A stretch of 64,000 nt of DNA from Clarkia xantiana subsp. parviflora. Its lineage: Eukaryota; Streptophyta; Magnoliopsida; Myrtales; Onagraceae. Each line of letters begins with the position of its first letter. Position 1 is the first letter of the stretch. The stretch is taken from the NCBI GenBank assembly GCA_036873135.1, contig JAPTYO010000010.1, forward strand, positions 25,351,772-25,415,771, written 5' to 3'. The position numbers and the translations under genes are program-made. The notes under the pieces were generated by a model that was not told the origin of the DNA, ran no database searches, and worked only from the letters and a program-made list of their open reading frames with translations. Shown here piece by piece: positions 14,541 through 27,427 of the stretch.

Positions 14541-15500
14541 AACTTTGATTGCACACTCGGATCTAGTCAGCCGGACTTTGAAAAATCTGATTTTCAATAA
14601 TATCTCCCATTTGTCCAAAAATACAAATTAATATCTTTCATTAATTAATTAGAAGGAAAGAGATAAGTATTGGGAAATTAGGGGGGGATTCGAATTCATT
14701 TGGAACATCTTTTTGGAATTTTAAAATTTCACCCTACATTTTCCCGGCTATATGTGAAAGTACTTTGGGCTTGGAGTTTGTGCCTCTCTCATTGAAGTCA
14801 CAATCTCCTCCTCCGTAACATGAATAATACGTTGTTGACTATGTTTATTCATGTTATGTCTCATTTTTCGTTTACCCAGGTTTGAACAACTTAGTTTGGC
14901 GTCTTAAGGCCCGCTAAATTGCAAGATTAACTTATATACGTTATGTACATCTACCTGAGAGCATCTACAGGGGTAGACCTTCCAGAAGATACTGTTGAAT
15001 GTTATTGGCATGCAGGTTTTGAACTGTTTTGTGGCTATTTTTTAAGTAAACAACATTTTTCAATTCAAGGCGATTTGGCTGCCACAAGTTATATATGTCA
15101 AAGTATGGACAACTTGTGATGTCAACATACGCTTTAACTTCAAAGTTGTAATTCAGTGTAAACACAATCTGTAAAATGCGTTATGAATACATATTTTTGT
15201 TACATCAAATGATGTCCAACGCGAAACATAGGATACACGGAAAAAAGTATAATCATGAAAGCATCATACGGGAACTTGCACGCATTATCTAATTCCATCA
15301 ATTTGACTTGAACCCAGCCGATTCTAAATGTATTGTGTCGAAACAGTATTTGGCATGTCAATAAGTCGCTATTAGCAATGGAAACGTGCGGTGGCAAAGT
15401 TAACATTCAGTATTGGCTGACATAACGGTGAAGGCATTATAAGTAGCTCATTTTTACACGCCTAACATTGGAATCACATACGGTGGTGCTGAACAGCACA
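14541..15500. other. No recognisable gene
   Basis: Short random frames only. It may belong to the CACTA element whose right end is at 16123, but no CACTA left terminus was found between 13900 and 16100. Confidence 0.4.
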
Positions 15501-16123
15501 ATTTGAATTCACCTAACACCGACTCTCCAGAATAACTTTGGAATCGGATGCAATTTTGCTAAATGTCGACAACAAATATTTGTAAATATCTCCCGTAGTT
15601 GTATTTCGGGTTGAAGTCGGAACAACTAAAGACGACAAACTGCAACGAGCTTATGCAACTGAAATGGAAGGTTTCAGTACTAATGGAATGTGTGACTAAA
15701 TGTGCGTAGTTAACGTTTTCCTAATGGAATTCTAAAGACTTTCATCGAAAACGAAAAATCACTTGCTAAACACGCATATTCAGGAACACTAGGTTGCAGC
15801 TCCTTATGAAAGCTTTAGCAACGACCAGTTGGAGTCGAGAGGGCGGCAGCGTAGCTTCCCAGACTTCTGTGGCCACTTTTACATCGGTAGGACAGCGGTT
15901 GGAAAACTTAACGTCGGATTCAATGTACCGTCCCCTTTCCCGACGGATATATCTCGTATGCAATGTTTCCCGACCACATTTGCCTGTCAAGAACCATTCT
16001 AACCGTGTTCTGGCTCTGGTTTTAACGAGAGGCCATATCCGACGGAAAACAGACGTAACATGCCATCTCTGTTAGGTTTCAGACCAATTTGGCCTGTAGG
16101 CAAAACCGGTTTTTCTTGTAGTG
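15500..16123. mobile_element. Right end of a CACTA transposon
   Basis: The sequence ends GGTTTTTCTTGTAGTG at 16108-16123, the complement of the standard CACTACAAGAAAAACC terminus. The subterminal region (15880-16060) has repeated CCGACGG/GTCGG-type motifs in both orientations, typical of CACTA subterminal repeats. The following TAA fits the 3-base target duplication: the unoccupied relative at 62187 reads ATTAAAACATAC at this point. The left boundary is unknown and 15500 is arbitrary. Confidence 0.65.
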
Positions 16124-16156
16124 TAAAACACACATCAAGAAAACAAGGATCAACTA
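16124..16156. repeat. Left part of a 62-base block also found in the peptide array
   Basis: TAAAACACACATCAAG through GGATCAACTA matches 62188-62221. The rest of the block continues at 28062-28093 after element A. Together they are the occupied version of the block at 62187-62248. Confidence 0.85.
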
Positions 16157-17316
16157 TGATGGATATACACCCAGTTGGACCTCATTTAGGCCCACCAACA
16201 TTACAAGTATGGACCCTAAAAACCGAAACTGGACCAACGGACACCCCAGCACGAAAACCTCACTAGTCCACTCCGAAAAACCCCCGAACGGACCAGTTCG
16301 ACCGAATGAAACCTTCGACCGGACTAGTGCGTTCAAACGGATCGACGTGCTCCGGCTGTTGGCCCCTTACTCCCGGGAGGTAAAAGAACCCCCAGACATC
16401 CACACAATTGATTTACGCACTCCCGACCTACGGGCATACCTACTCTCCGTATCCTAAAGGGAATATTCCGCGGACCCCACCTCATCTTTGTGGGCCCCTA
16501 GTGGCCAAATTCCCAAACTCTATAAATAGCACCTCATATTCTTCATTGGGTTAACATGTCTTTTAGTCCATGATGTTTGACCACTTTTGGGTTTTGGTCC
16601 ATGATGTTTTTTTTGGCATAGTTTTGGTACCATATGTTTGCAGAATTTTTCTAGTTTTGGTCCGACCGTTACATTCCGTCCATTTTTTCTGTTAAGTGAC
16701 ATGTGCAAGTCACGTGATTTACCCTAAACTTTCAATTTTGTTCAATTTAGTCTCTCTAATACTTTTCTAACCTTTTTTTGTTCAATTTAGTCCCGAAGGT
16801 CCATTGAAATTTTGGGACTAAATTGAACAAAAAAAGGTTAGGAAAGTATTAGAGGGACTAAATTGAACAAAATTGAAAGTTTAGGTGGATCACGTGACTT
16901 GCACATGTCAATTAACGGAAAAAATGGACGGAATGTAACGGTCGAACCAAAACTAGAAAAATTCTGCAAACATATGGTACCAAAACTATGCCAAAAAAAA
17001 CATCATGGACCAAAACCCAAAAGTGGTCAAACATCATGGACCAAAAGACCTGTTAACCCTTCTTCATTCCAGGTAAGTGAATCATGAATGCTCTGACTTC
17101 TCTCTAGTTTATCTCTCTAAAACCGTCCATTTTTTCTAGTTTATCTCTCTAAAACCGTGCTCTTACTTAGGCATCAGAGAGGGTTCGCTGGAAACCACCC
17201 CCCGGCGCAATCCTTCTTGCAGGTCCAAGGAAGCACGACAAGAAGGCGAGCACATCCCCGGGTCAAGACCTCGAAGGTGCACTCTACGAACGAACCTCGA
17301 CGGGAAAAACCCAACA
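16157..17316 (+). repeat. 5' LTR of element A (split by a MITE)
   Basis: It starts TGATGGATATACACCC and ends AACCCAACA. Without the 512-base MITE and one 9-base duplication it is about 640 bases. The TATA box TCTATAAATAGCACC is at 16519-16533. The primer-site region TTGGCTCCGTCCTCTGGGA follows at 17317, a decayed form of the TTGGCGCCGTCTGTGGG seen in element C. Confidence 0.85.
16548..17059. mobile_element. Mutator-type MITE in the LTR of element A
   Basis: Termini GGGTTAACATGTC and its complement enclose two long inverted arms. The duplicated 9-base target TTCTTCATT is at 16539-16547 and 17060-17068. The partner LTR shows the unoccupied site once, at about 27837-27845. Palindromic TCACGTGA occurs in each arm. 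No coding capacity. Confidence 0.95.
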
Positions 17317-17525
17317 TTGGCTCCGTCCTCTGGGATTCGAACAAAAGCCACGGTATCCTACAAGCGACTTTATTACGAAAGACTGGCGATAACACGAGGG
17401 ATTACTGCAAGTGGACACTCAAAGGGAGACCACCCGTCAAGGAACGAACCTCCTCCGGAGAGTTCAAGGCCACCTGACCCTCGAAGAAGCAAATACCGCA
17501 AGCGGCACCCAAATGACCGCACATG

Positions 17526-18105
17526 TAGGGGTGAAACCGGTTCGGTCGGACCGGTTTTTTAGCTATTTCGGTCGGAGTCCGATTTATTCGGACCGGATTT
17601 TTTCAACAAAAAAATCCGACCAAAAATCCATATGGAAAAAAATAATCCGTCCATGTTTAGTACGGTTTTTTCGGTTCGGTTTTCGGTTTTAACCGAAAAT
17701 CCGAACGTAATAATCAATATTTAAAATTTCTCCAATTTTAGAATACTAAACAAAAATTATGTAAAATACTATACAAAATTTCATACAACTAATACTTATA
17801 GAATATACTAAAAGTTCCAAAATTAATAAAAAGAGAAGATATTTGATTTCCTTAAGAAAAATTTTAAGTTATCTTAATATGATATATAATATATATCATA
17901 TTATATTATATCATTGAATAACTTCGGTCTAGTTCGGTCTCCACGGTTTTTAAGACATGAGGACCGAACCGAACCGGAAAACCGAATGATACCAAAAAAA
18001 TCCAACCATATAACAAACGGTCTATATACGGTCCGGTTTTTTCGGACCGGTCCGGTTCGGTTTTTTGCAGTTTTTCGGTCTCGCCGGATTTTACTTTCAG
18101 CCCTA
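17526..18105. mobile_element. Ds-like non-autonomous hAT element
   Basis: It starts TAGGGGTGAAA and ends TTTCAGCCCTA, the Ac/Ds terminal pattern. The 8-base duplications CGCACATG (17518-17525) and CGCACAGG (18106-18113) agree at 7 of 8. The ends are crowded with GGTTCGG and CCGGTCCGG motifs in both orientations. The centre is AT-rich and encodes nothing. It interrupts the gag leader of element A. Confidence 0.85.
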
Positions 18106-18715
18106 CGCACAGGAAAATCCCCAGGAGGAGTCCTCCACCGCCTCAACTCCAATGAGGCAGCGACAGCCGAGTAAGGAGCCACAAGTAGGCCCGCAAGAGC
18201 CACAACTTGAAGTTCCTCAGCAAGGACCATATCATAGAAACCATCCCAACGACCATCCATACGGGATGCCCTCATATGATATGTCATCATATAACACTTC
18301 AGTGTTCGAAAGGCACACATATGCACCACATGGGCACCCCTTGTTTTCTCAAAGTGCACCCCCGGTCACAACATGGTATATGTCAGCAATGGAGGATCTG
18401 ATGGCTTATAGGGGAGCTATGAGAACAAGAGGTTTTGGGCCACCACCCTTTGGACAAGGCTACTTTGCTCCTCCAAGAGCAAATGGACACACTACACAGA
18501 CTGAAGGGAACCACACCCCACAGCATGCAAGGCACCCACAAGAGCAGGAGAATAGGCAACAGCCTACCCCACTATATCATAGGCAATCACCAATGCCCCA
18601 GCCGGCAATACAGCCGTCACTAAGCAATGCTGCAAGACAACCATTTGAAGAACAACACGCTAGGCAACAACCTATCCTGCCCCCACCAACTCAGTATCAT
18701 CATGCCCCAACATGA
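18106..18715 (+). pseudogene. Element A gag leader, Pro/Gln/His-rich
   Basis: The open frame reads ENPQEESSTASTPMRQRQPS and continues Pro/Gln/His-rich, with MSAMEDLMAYRGAMRTRGFG near 18385-18440. The same leader module occurs in element C (MSALDELLAYRETLRNG, 46425-46480) and in reverse in element F (MAALEELLAFKETLRSQG, near 32250). It is probably the disordered N-terminal part of gag. The frame stops at 18713-18715 and its original start lies left of the hAT insertion. Confidence 0.6.
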
Positions 18716-18889
18716 CCACAACCAAACATGGCAAGGGAAGGTCATGCACCTCCGCCATAACCATGGGGGCAACAACCAAATAAGCAGCAGTATCATCAAA
18801 GCCCACATATTCAGCCATCTCAAGATCAGCATTTTCCAATAGGTCATCAAGCATATCACAACAAGCCGCACAACCCGCCACAAGCGGCA

Positions 18890-19615
18890 GTGACGATGGA
18901 GGACATTGAGGCATTGGTGGCAAGAAAGCTGAAGGAGATTAAAGGCAAAACACTGCACATCCTAAGCGATAACACATCCCACCCATTTATACAAGAGCTG
19001 GTTGACTTACGCTTCCCTGACGGGATAACACCCGAAAGAATAGAAAAATATAATGGGAAGGGAGATCCGATGGAACATATACAACAACACGAAGCATCCT
19101 TGATGGGACGAATAAGTGATGAACGACTCATAGCTCTATCAAGTCCAACGACGCTCGTGAGACCAGCATCTCATTGGTTTTTTAGATTGCCAAAGAGTTA
19201 AATAGCTTCATGGAGCCAGCTAGAAGCGAAATTCATTCAAAGATACCTAGGGGAAAGACAGCTCCCAAAAAGCGCAAATGCCCTCGATGACGTCCGCCAA
19301 GAGCACAAAGAGACATTGGCAAGCTACTACACACGTTTCATTCAGAATCTAGCAGAAATCCAAACGGATTTCTCAGAAGGAGAAATCATCCGTGCATTCA
19401 TGCGCAACCTAGGACGCTTTGGGACTTCCTTAGCGGATCGCGTGTCCTCTTAGATGTCGTACACACAATTGAAGAACTGGTCGCACGAGTTAAAGCACAC
19501 ATAGACTTGGAAATAGTTAGATCCATCAGAAGGGAAAAAGGACCATCCCCGATAGGTAATAGCGGAAGCAACCGACCGAACAAGGGAAAGCCCCTGTCAG
19601 GACCACAGAACACAA
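18890..19615 (+). pseudogene. Element A gag (retrotransposon gag domain)
   Basis: The segment FPDGITPERIEKYNGKGDPM, then WSQLEAKFIQRYLGERQLPK, ASYYTRFIQNLAEIQ and EGEIIRAFMRNLG are the hallmarks of gypsy gag capsid domains. In-frame stops and shifts break it, for instance TAA at about 19199-19201 and a shift near 19420. A basic linker (GNSGSNRPNKGKPLSGPQ) follows. A long C run lies at 19633-19651. Expected role: particle assembly. Now non-functional. Confidence 0.75.
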
Positions 19616-19996
19616 GGTCAAAGGAATGGGCTCCCCCCCCCCCCCCCCCCCGAGAGGAGGAAGAAACTTCGGGGTTTGTGGTTAACCTCTCAATTCTATC
19701 AAAATTTTCCCTCTCAATTCACCAATGACAATGATCCTACATGAAATGAAGGAGCAGGGTTTGTGGTTACCCTCCGCAACTAAACCAAAAGGCCCGATGG
19801 GCAAGGAATGGACAAATTGTGCAACTTTCATGAAGTTCAGGGTCACCACACAAACTCCTGTCATGATTTAAGACAAAAGATTGATAATGAAATGCAGAGG
19901 GGAAACCTTAAACACTTCGTCAATAGTGGGGGCAAGAGAGACCGCTCACCGCCGCCACTCTAACCCAAGAACAAATGAAAAGAAAAGGTAGAAGAC

Positions 19997-20690
19997 ATGG
20001 CACCCCTGCCCAAAAAGGGTACAATCAATGTAATACATGGCGGAGCTGGAGAAGGAGGACATCCGTCCAATGGAAGGGAGGTCTATGCTTCTCAGATAGA
20101 CCACAAAGAACTCTGGGGAAAAAGGCACAAGGATATGAAAGACATGGTCATCCAATTCTCAGAAAGAGACATGGAATACATAGTGTTCCCTCACGATGAT
20201 GCCTTCGTAATAACGGCCAACGTGGCTGGATATGATGTGAAGAGGATACTCATAGATGGAGGAAGTTCGGCAGACATCCTCCACATGAGAGTCCTTTAAG
20301 AGCTAGAGAAAAGCCTAACGGACCTAACCCCAGTCGACTTCCCTCTAGTCAATTTTACCGGAACATCAACATACCAACTAGGCACCATATTGCTACTAGT
20401 AACTCTCGGACAAGGATGGACAAAAATGTAAATTATGTAGTGGTGGAGCACCTGGGGGCGTACAATGCAATCCTGGGAAGGACGGCAATTAACTCCCACA
20501 TCATGGTAGCCTCCACAGCACACCAAAAGTTGAAATTCATAACCCCACATGGAGTCGGTGAAGTCTTAGGAGACCAGACAGCAGCACGAAAGTGCTATGT
20601 CAATGCAATGAGAAGAAAAGCACAACAAGGCCCAAGCTGCGCAATGGTGGCAACACTAAGCATGAAGAGGAAACCTTCGTGGATTTGGAA
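19997..20690 (+). pseudogene. Element A aspartic protease region
   Basis: The residues [12 protein letters not shown] (D at about residue 87 of the frame from 19997) are the active-site signature of Tat-type gypsy proteases. Downstream, YNAILGRTAINSHIMVAST and FITPHGVGEVLGDQTAARKC are the usual conserved tail between protease and RT. A TAA at 20297-20299 and a further stop near 20430 interrupt it. The RT that should follow is absent. Confidence 0.75.
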
Positions 20691-20899
20691 AAAGTGGAAT
20701 ACAATAAAAAAAAATGGGTGGGACTGCAGTCGCTAAACCTAATAAATAAGTTGTTTTCAGTAGCAACAGATAGTGAGGAGAAAATCCAAGGAGCTCCAAG
20801 CAATGAAAGTAAGACAAGGCTGTTAGAATCAGCCGAGCGCCAAAACAGAATAAGTATTGAATCCTCCGAGCATCAAGATAGGGCAAGCATAGACTCACC

Positions 20900-21494
20900 A
20901 AATGTATTAAGGTTTCAAAGGAGAATCCACCTAAGGAAAGAATGGGGGATTCACCATATCGATGACATCCGACAACGCTCAGACGAAACGATAAGGAGTT
21001 ACTTCTCCAGATTTGCAAAGAATGCGGCCAGCCTACATGGAAAAACATGAGAAACCATCAGAACCTTCTTCAGAAACATGAAAACTTCTCGACACAAATA
21101 CTTCGGGGGCATGCACACAATAGTAGCAACAACCAAGATGATGGAGCTGAAGCAATGCTTAGACATAGCCATGAAGTATGAGGAAGAGGAGTCGATGACC
21201 ATTTCTCCAGCATTGGATGCAGGAGACGAGGAAGAAGAGGAAGAACGATTTGAGTTCGGGTTCACCACCCTCAGCATGAGCCTAAAAGCTTTACACAAGG
21301 AAATTCTATGGTACTTGATCCCAAACGCGGCACCAGTAGAAAGGGCATTCGCCGTAATGGAGACGGACAAATGGTGCGACTACCATGAAACATGGGGACA
21401 CCACACAAACTAATGTAGGAGCTTGAAGGAAGAAGTGAAAGACCTGATTCGTCAAGGGAGGCTCAAGCGATATGAGGTCCCTCGCCCCGCATGA
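20900..21494 (+). pseudogene. Second gag-like module with zinc-knuckle-like motif
   Basis: After the protease comes another gag-like stretch: DDIRQRSDETIRSYFSRFAK, ETIRTFFRNMKT, MMELKQCLDIAMKYEEEES, then KWCDYHETWGHHTN and CRSLKEEVKDLIRQGRLKRY. The C-x2-H-x4-H-x3-C pattern resembles the zinc-binding tail normally placed between gag and protease. Stops lie at about 21048 and 21412 (the latter just before the last Cys). Lying 3' of the protease, it is out of normal order, suggesting a rearranged or chimeric element. Confidence 0.6.
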
Positions 21495-22742
21495 AGCACC
21501 CATCAAGAAGCACAGTGTCGAGCCGACACCCTATCTGTATCCTATCTTTCAAATTTCCTAGTATAACAATGAACTCCTTCCAGGGAAATGACTCAATTGC
21601 ATGATTACCTTTCTAATTTCTAAGACTATTACTACCAGAATCTCTTGATCTCTACTTTGTATATATAATGAATGACTTGGTAGTGAATGTTTTTGACGCG
21701 AGCAGGTTATGTAAAACATGCTTCCAGTCCAACCAAGGGAGGAATCCACGTCCGACAATGCCTTTAGACGAACATTCAAATCTCGGTCTCAATGACCAGG
21801 GTCCACGTAACCCTTAATATACTCTGGACTGATCACCCAGGAGTAGAGCATAACACCATGGACGACACGACTACTTTGGATAAGATACCAAATAGCGTGA
21901 TCGGACCTTACAACGCCTATTTTGGATAAGATACCAAATAGCGCGACAACTATGGATAACTCCCTAATCGAATATTTTCACAAATATCATAAGGTCATAG
22001 GAATCAAATCCAAGACTATCACGTCTAGAATGGTCCAAGTACCAAATAGTAACAATTCACTACGTGTAGACATGTCGCACTGACATTCGATCTATTTCGA
22101 AAAATGGGGGGCAAGCCGCGTGTAGACTTGCACTTCTAGAAATACAACAAACCCGGCAGGAAACATCTTGCTATAACATTACCTTGAACGCACTAGGCAA
22201 GGGGATAGAAAACTCAAGCCCACTACTACCGTGCTCACCGCATGAACAACCCCGCCTTGGCTATTAAGGGTGTGCTCTGCATTACCAAATGTGTCAAGAA
22301 GCAACACGGCAAAAATACAACAAACATGGCTTGCATGGCTCAACCAATACTTCACCAACAAAAGAGAAAATATACAAACAACGCTCAAAATGATAAAACA
22401 TACATGCATATACAGGTAATGACATCATTCATAACCGCATAGCCGTAATAACCAAGTATCTGGATAAGTTTCATACAAAAGCGGCAAAGGCAAGGCATAT
22501 ATACACATGAAATCAACCCTTCTCAAATATATAATGAGAAAGCCTACGTCATACTACTACGATAAGGGAGGAGACCTATGTCAACCTCAAAGCTAATCAA
22601 ACTCCTAAGTCAGATAAATCATCTCAAAATGGAGCTGGGGGACCTACTCCCGAATATAGACATGACAAGTCTAAATATAAACATAAAGGAAAGCATAAGT
22701 TCAGTACGACAGATATAAACAAAGAGAAAAGAGACATTCGAT
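21495..22742. other. Element A interior, no gene seen
   Basis: No domain recognised on either strand. There is a short duplication of TTTGGATAAGATACCAAATAGCG at about 21875-21940. Confidence 0.5.
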
Positions 22743-25232
22743 GATCAAACGGACGTGATGAAGATGCCCTCCCCTTCATGAGTAGAAGGATCATACCCGG
22801 AGGCAGCACTGGAGGAAGAGGAGGAAGACTGAACTCCATTTTCATTCTGGGGTATAGCAGCAGCTGCAGCACGACGGAGTGCTTCAACATGGCTAAGTGC
22901 AAAGGCAGAGAAATCCCCAAGGCCTCCAAAGTTAAAGTCGTGATCAAGCGCAAACATCCTGGAAACAAGGCTCTCACCAAAGTCATACATCATATCACGA
23001 CACTTTCCAGTAGCATCGATCTCAAAATAGCCCTGATGGCGAGGGAAACAACCTTCTTGGTGGTATCAACAATGGCAGCTTCAGTACGCTCATTCTCCAG
23101 GGCTGCAGCATCCTCCTTCGCCTTAAGAAGCCGTGCAACTTCAGCTTCAAGAGAGGCAGCCCGTCCTTCCAAAAGCTCCATGTCGGAGTCATAATGGGAG
23201 ATCTTGCCATTCATGATGCGCATAGCATCCTCAGCTCTCTTCAGCTCGATCTGCTGGTCCTCCACTTTCTCCACGAGCTCGATAACAAAAGAGGACATAT
23301 TCACAATGTAGGCAACAAGCTAAAAACATAAATAGAATATCAAACCATGAAACCTTAGCACACGGGAAATATAAGAAACAGGATACTTATAGGAGTGAAA
23401 CGTGAAAGTGCCTCTCTGACATAGGTATTGGCTACAAACCAACGATCAGGAACGGCCCGGCGATCGCAGGGAGCGACAAAGGCGTTCAGCATATGCACGC
23501 CAATCTTGAGAGTTCGAAAGGTAGATAGATGATCAAAGTGGAATTCAGCAACTGAGGCATAGGGTCTCCACGACATCCCAAATACATCACCCTCTAAGGG
23601 GTGGACAAGATCATCCTGCGATAACGCGGGCAGACGAATACGACCTACACATAGATAAATGAATAACACGAAATGTGCGTAAATAGCAAATCAAAGGAAG
23701 AAGAGACGTACACTCAGTAGGCACCCTCGGGGCAGCATGGGGAGACATAACTGGACCATCACCAACCGGAGCCACTCCTTCCCCTCCAGCAGGTCCCTTA
23801 CCCTTGTCAATGACTACCTTCTCTTTATGGCAAGAAGGAGCTTTAGGGGACTCGTCAAGGCAGATGACCTTCTTTTTCATTCGGGTAGGTTCCCGGGAAG
23901 CTCCACCCTCCAAGATAGGTTTCTTCAATTTCGCCACAGGAGAAGTAGCACCCGCCCCAACGGCTAGACCTACAATCACAATAAAGACAATGTAAGGGCA
24001 ACCACTATAAAAATACATAACCTATATAAAGGCAATAAACACACATATACCTGAGGTCTCGACACCCCTCAAGGGTTTGGAAACTTTGGGAGCTCGGGAA
24101 GCTTCACCCTGAGGTGCCTTTCTCTTTGAGGTCGCAGCCACACCATGGGTGGAGTCGCCCACCTGAGAGCGTGAGGTTTTATCAGCAAACCAATCTGCAA
24201 GAGGGAGGGAAGAAGAGACGTGAATACAAAGAAACAAAACAAGCATACCAAGGGGGTGTACATATAACGCCCGCTCCTCGAAGATCAGACTCCGAATACG
24301 ACTTTACGGTCTGATAACCTCGAGACCTATGAGAGGCATATGTAACCCTGACCGTCTGCTTGTCGCCAGAAGACAACTCGGAAAATTCCAAAGCAGAATC
24401 CTTGATACTACAATGTTCAGCCCACCACGGAACCTGGTCATTCTTAACAAGCAAATAGTGATTCTTCCACTAGTTGCTTGACCTTTCAGTAGGGGCAACG
24501 AATCGAAATATTGTTCCACGAAAACTCATCTTCGCCCTCGCCATCTGACTTCGACAAAGAAGGAGACCGGCTGATCATGGAAAACATCCGAGTAAGCTTG
24601 TGATACTGAAGCAGAAAGAAACACCGAAATAGAGGAAACGAGTAGGCCCAGCCTTGAGGATAACAAAGAACCCGAAATCCAACCCAAACCTGAATAACAT
24701 TGGGAGAAAGGTCCAACGGGGAGATCGTAAAGAAACGACTAAACTCAACAAGCTCCGGGTAATAGGGGAAACGCAACCCGCTGTGCACCTGGACAGCATA
24801 CAGAGCCGCCATACCAGTGGGAGGAAGGGTAACATCTCCAATCTTGTACTTCTGATAAAGTTTGAAAGGATACATAGCCTCCTCATGATCACTCAGGCTA
24901 GCAAGTATAATGTGCGTATGATACTCCTTGGCTCTAAGAGAGTTACCTGCATACATTCGTCCGAGATGCTCAGCATAGCTGGTCGACTCTAAATCGCTTG
25001 ATATCATAGACCCGCGAGCCGACTCACCCCCAGACTCAGAATCAGCTTCCGCTCCAGGGGAAATATCTAAACCAACATATTCCAAATCCCTCAGCTCGGT
25101 CCCCGACACTGACCCCAGCCCAGAGACAGACTCGGACACAGCCGAGGCGTCCCAATCCTTACTAGAGTCGGATGTCCAGTAACGATCAGGAAAAATAATA
25201 ACAGGGTCTCTAGGAAAAGGAGACTTACTCAT
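22743..25232 (-). pseudogene. Element A antisense gene: gypsy-type 'Transposase_28' domain plus coiled coil
   Basis: Several exon-like pieces run on the strand opposite gag. The first (25232-24486) starts MSKSPFPRDPVIIFPDRYW, has an acidic Ser-rich part, then LRFPYYPELVEFSRFFTISP and LSPNVIQVWVGFRVLCY, which resemble the domain called putative gypsy-type transposon (PF04195). The next pieces give NDQVPWWAEHCSIKD, a Lys-rich SKRKAPQGEASRAPKVSKP and WRPYASVAEFHFDHLSTFR. The last gives a coiled coil (23304-22990, LEGRAASLEAEVARLLKAKE) and a Ser-rich tail ending at 22745. Frameshifts occur near 24500 and 23035, with a TAG near 24470. Antisense genes 3' of pol are known from Tat-lineage elements. 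Their function is unclear. Confidence 0.65.
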
Positions 25233-27427
25233 GACAAAATGGAAGACAATCCCAAACTAGCAAGAGGAAAATCCACGAGTAGAAGTAGAGGTCCAAGAGC
25301 TAACACGCAAATACATCCTACAATACAAAACAAATAATCGTTACCACAATATCATAACCACATCCCAACACCAAAAATAACAAGTCCCCTACAAAAGCAT
25401 ACGTATAACTGAGGAAGGGTGCCTCCCACGCACGTCACGAAAGAAGCAAATATCACACGACCAGCACAAAGACACCATACCTCTTATACTAGGGGGGTAG
25501 CAATTCCCCATTACCTATCATACACAATATCAATATGTATCGCAAGTGATTAACAAGCCCGGTTCGGGGGCAATGATATAAGGGTTACTCCCTACACCCA
25601 TGGGCAATATGCCTAGTTCGGGGGCAATAAATACCACCAAAATATGATAGGCACGAAAGGTAAACACCTATATCCATAACCCTAACGCCTCTAACAAAGG
25701 CAAAAATGTATATTTTTTTGATCTTATACCACATGTCAGCTATATGCATATCACAAGACACTATCAACATAAGAAAAGCAACCTTGCATATGCCACATCA
25801 TTAGCTCGCTACGGGGGCATACCATTATATATGGAATTCTTCGATTCAAGATTCACCCACGGGTCTATAAGGGTAACAGCAACAAAATGAGGCTCAAAAC
25901 CTCATCAAATGATTACCACAAAGGAGGATAATAGCACAACCACAACAAGTCACCAAGGCACATACAAGCCAACCAATACAAGGTACAACAAGAGCAACAT
26001 AGAGCTAAACACTTGCTCGAATGAGCCAAAATTCATAACCAAGGTAATTGTCCACAAAATCAAGTACAAAGGTAAAACCTTTAATACATTTGTATCAGAA
26101 TTTAGGCAAATTTAACATAACCATATGAGGGAAACATTATTTCGGTCAAAATAAAGGACCAAAACGATTAAAAATCGAAAAAAGTAGACCTTTGAAGTCG
26201 AACCGGAACGTGTCAAACCCGGAAAACTGAGCAGCGCAAGAGAACCGAACCGGTCGATGTGTAAAACCAGTTCAGCTCGAACCAGAACCAGCTCAGCACA
26301 AAACCCTCCTGTCGCCGAAACCGCCGTCGCCACAGCCGCGATCTCCGCCAGAGTTCGTCGCCCGCCCAAGGGGCCACCGCCGTTCGAATCGCCGGAGCAC
26401 CGCCTCCCTAGTCGCGCCACAACCACGTTGAACCACCGCCCGCACCGCAGTCCCAGAGCGAAAAAGCTTCGTGAATCCCCTACCCCCGTCCGAGGTTGCC
26501 GCCGCGCGAGTACCTCCGCTGCCACCGTCTGCCTCGCCTAGGCCATCCTTTGCCCCCTCGACCAGTGTCGGAGCTAATCAAGTCGTCGGAGCTTCGCCAC
26601 GAACGGAGAAGCCCCCCGACCGCCAAGCCGGATCTGCCTCGCGAACCGCCACTCCCCGATGAGCCGAAATCTGACCAAACTAACACCCAATTCGCACCAA
26701 ACCAAACCAATTCACGGACCAAAGCTTGACTCCATGAAAATTTCTCACTATAGAGGTAAACCTAAAATCCCTTCTAGAGCAAAATTCAAATTTTGAGTGG
26801 AAGTGGAAGAGAAATGGTGTTGGTGGCTATGGAAAGGTGAGACATAACATCAATATATAGAGGTAATATGCTAGGGTTTGGAGATGAGATGAAATCTCAA
26901 CCATCTATTTTCAATATAGTAAAATCTAAAGGCTAAAGGAAAAGCCATAGTTTTACATTATTTGCATAAAAATATATTTAGCCACATACATACACATATA
27001 CAACATGCATGCACAACATATATGTACGTAGTCACATCATGAATAGTGCAAATCACTTAGTGGGCATAAAACAATTTAAGCACATCACACTTAAGAAATT
27101 TTTCAAGAAAATGACACACGTGTACACACATATGCATTTACGTTATATTTCACCGACATATGCAAACATCGTTTATATGTCGACACAGACACGTTACTGT
27201 TGACTTAACCAAATAAATGCGTGTACTTTTGTACAATATGATGTTAAAAAGATCGCAGAATAGCCTCCCAAGAGACAAAAGGGACGGACGCTGGACCACA
27301 CACGGTGACGAGAAACAACACTCGCCAGAACAAGGTATAATATCGCCAGAGGTCACAAACTCGGGTTTAAATCCAGTAAAAAATAGAGTCAAGGAAGGGT
27401 TACCCCATTTCTTGACTCAGGGGCAAG
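25233..27427. other. Element A 3' region with GC-rich segment and polypurine-like repeats
   Basis: Several CGGGGGCA motifs (25566, 25618, 25812) resemble the polypurine tract AGGGGCAAG that precedes the 3' LTR at 27428. The segment 26290-26720 is GC-rich and out of character with its surroundings. Frames are open on both strands, but I recognise no protein. It could be captured host DNA. Confidence 0.5.

Noticed and set aside
23355..24018. Separate small genes on the minus strand
   Set aside because: They fit as successive exons of one antisense gene in element A.
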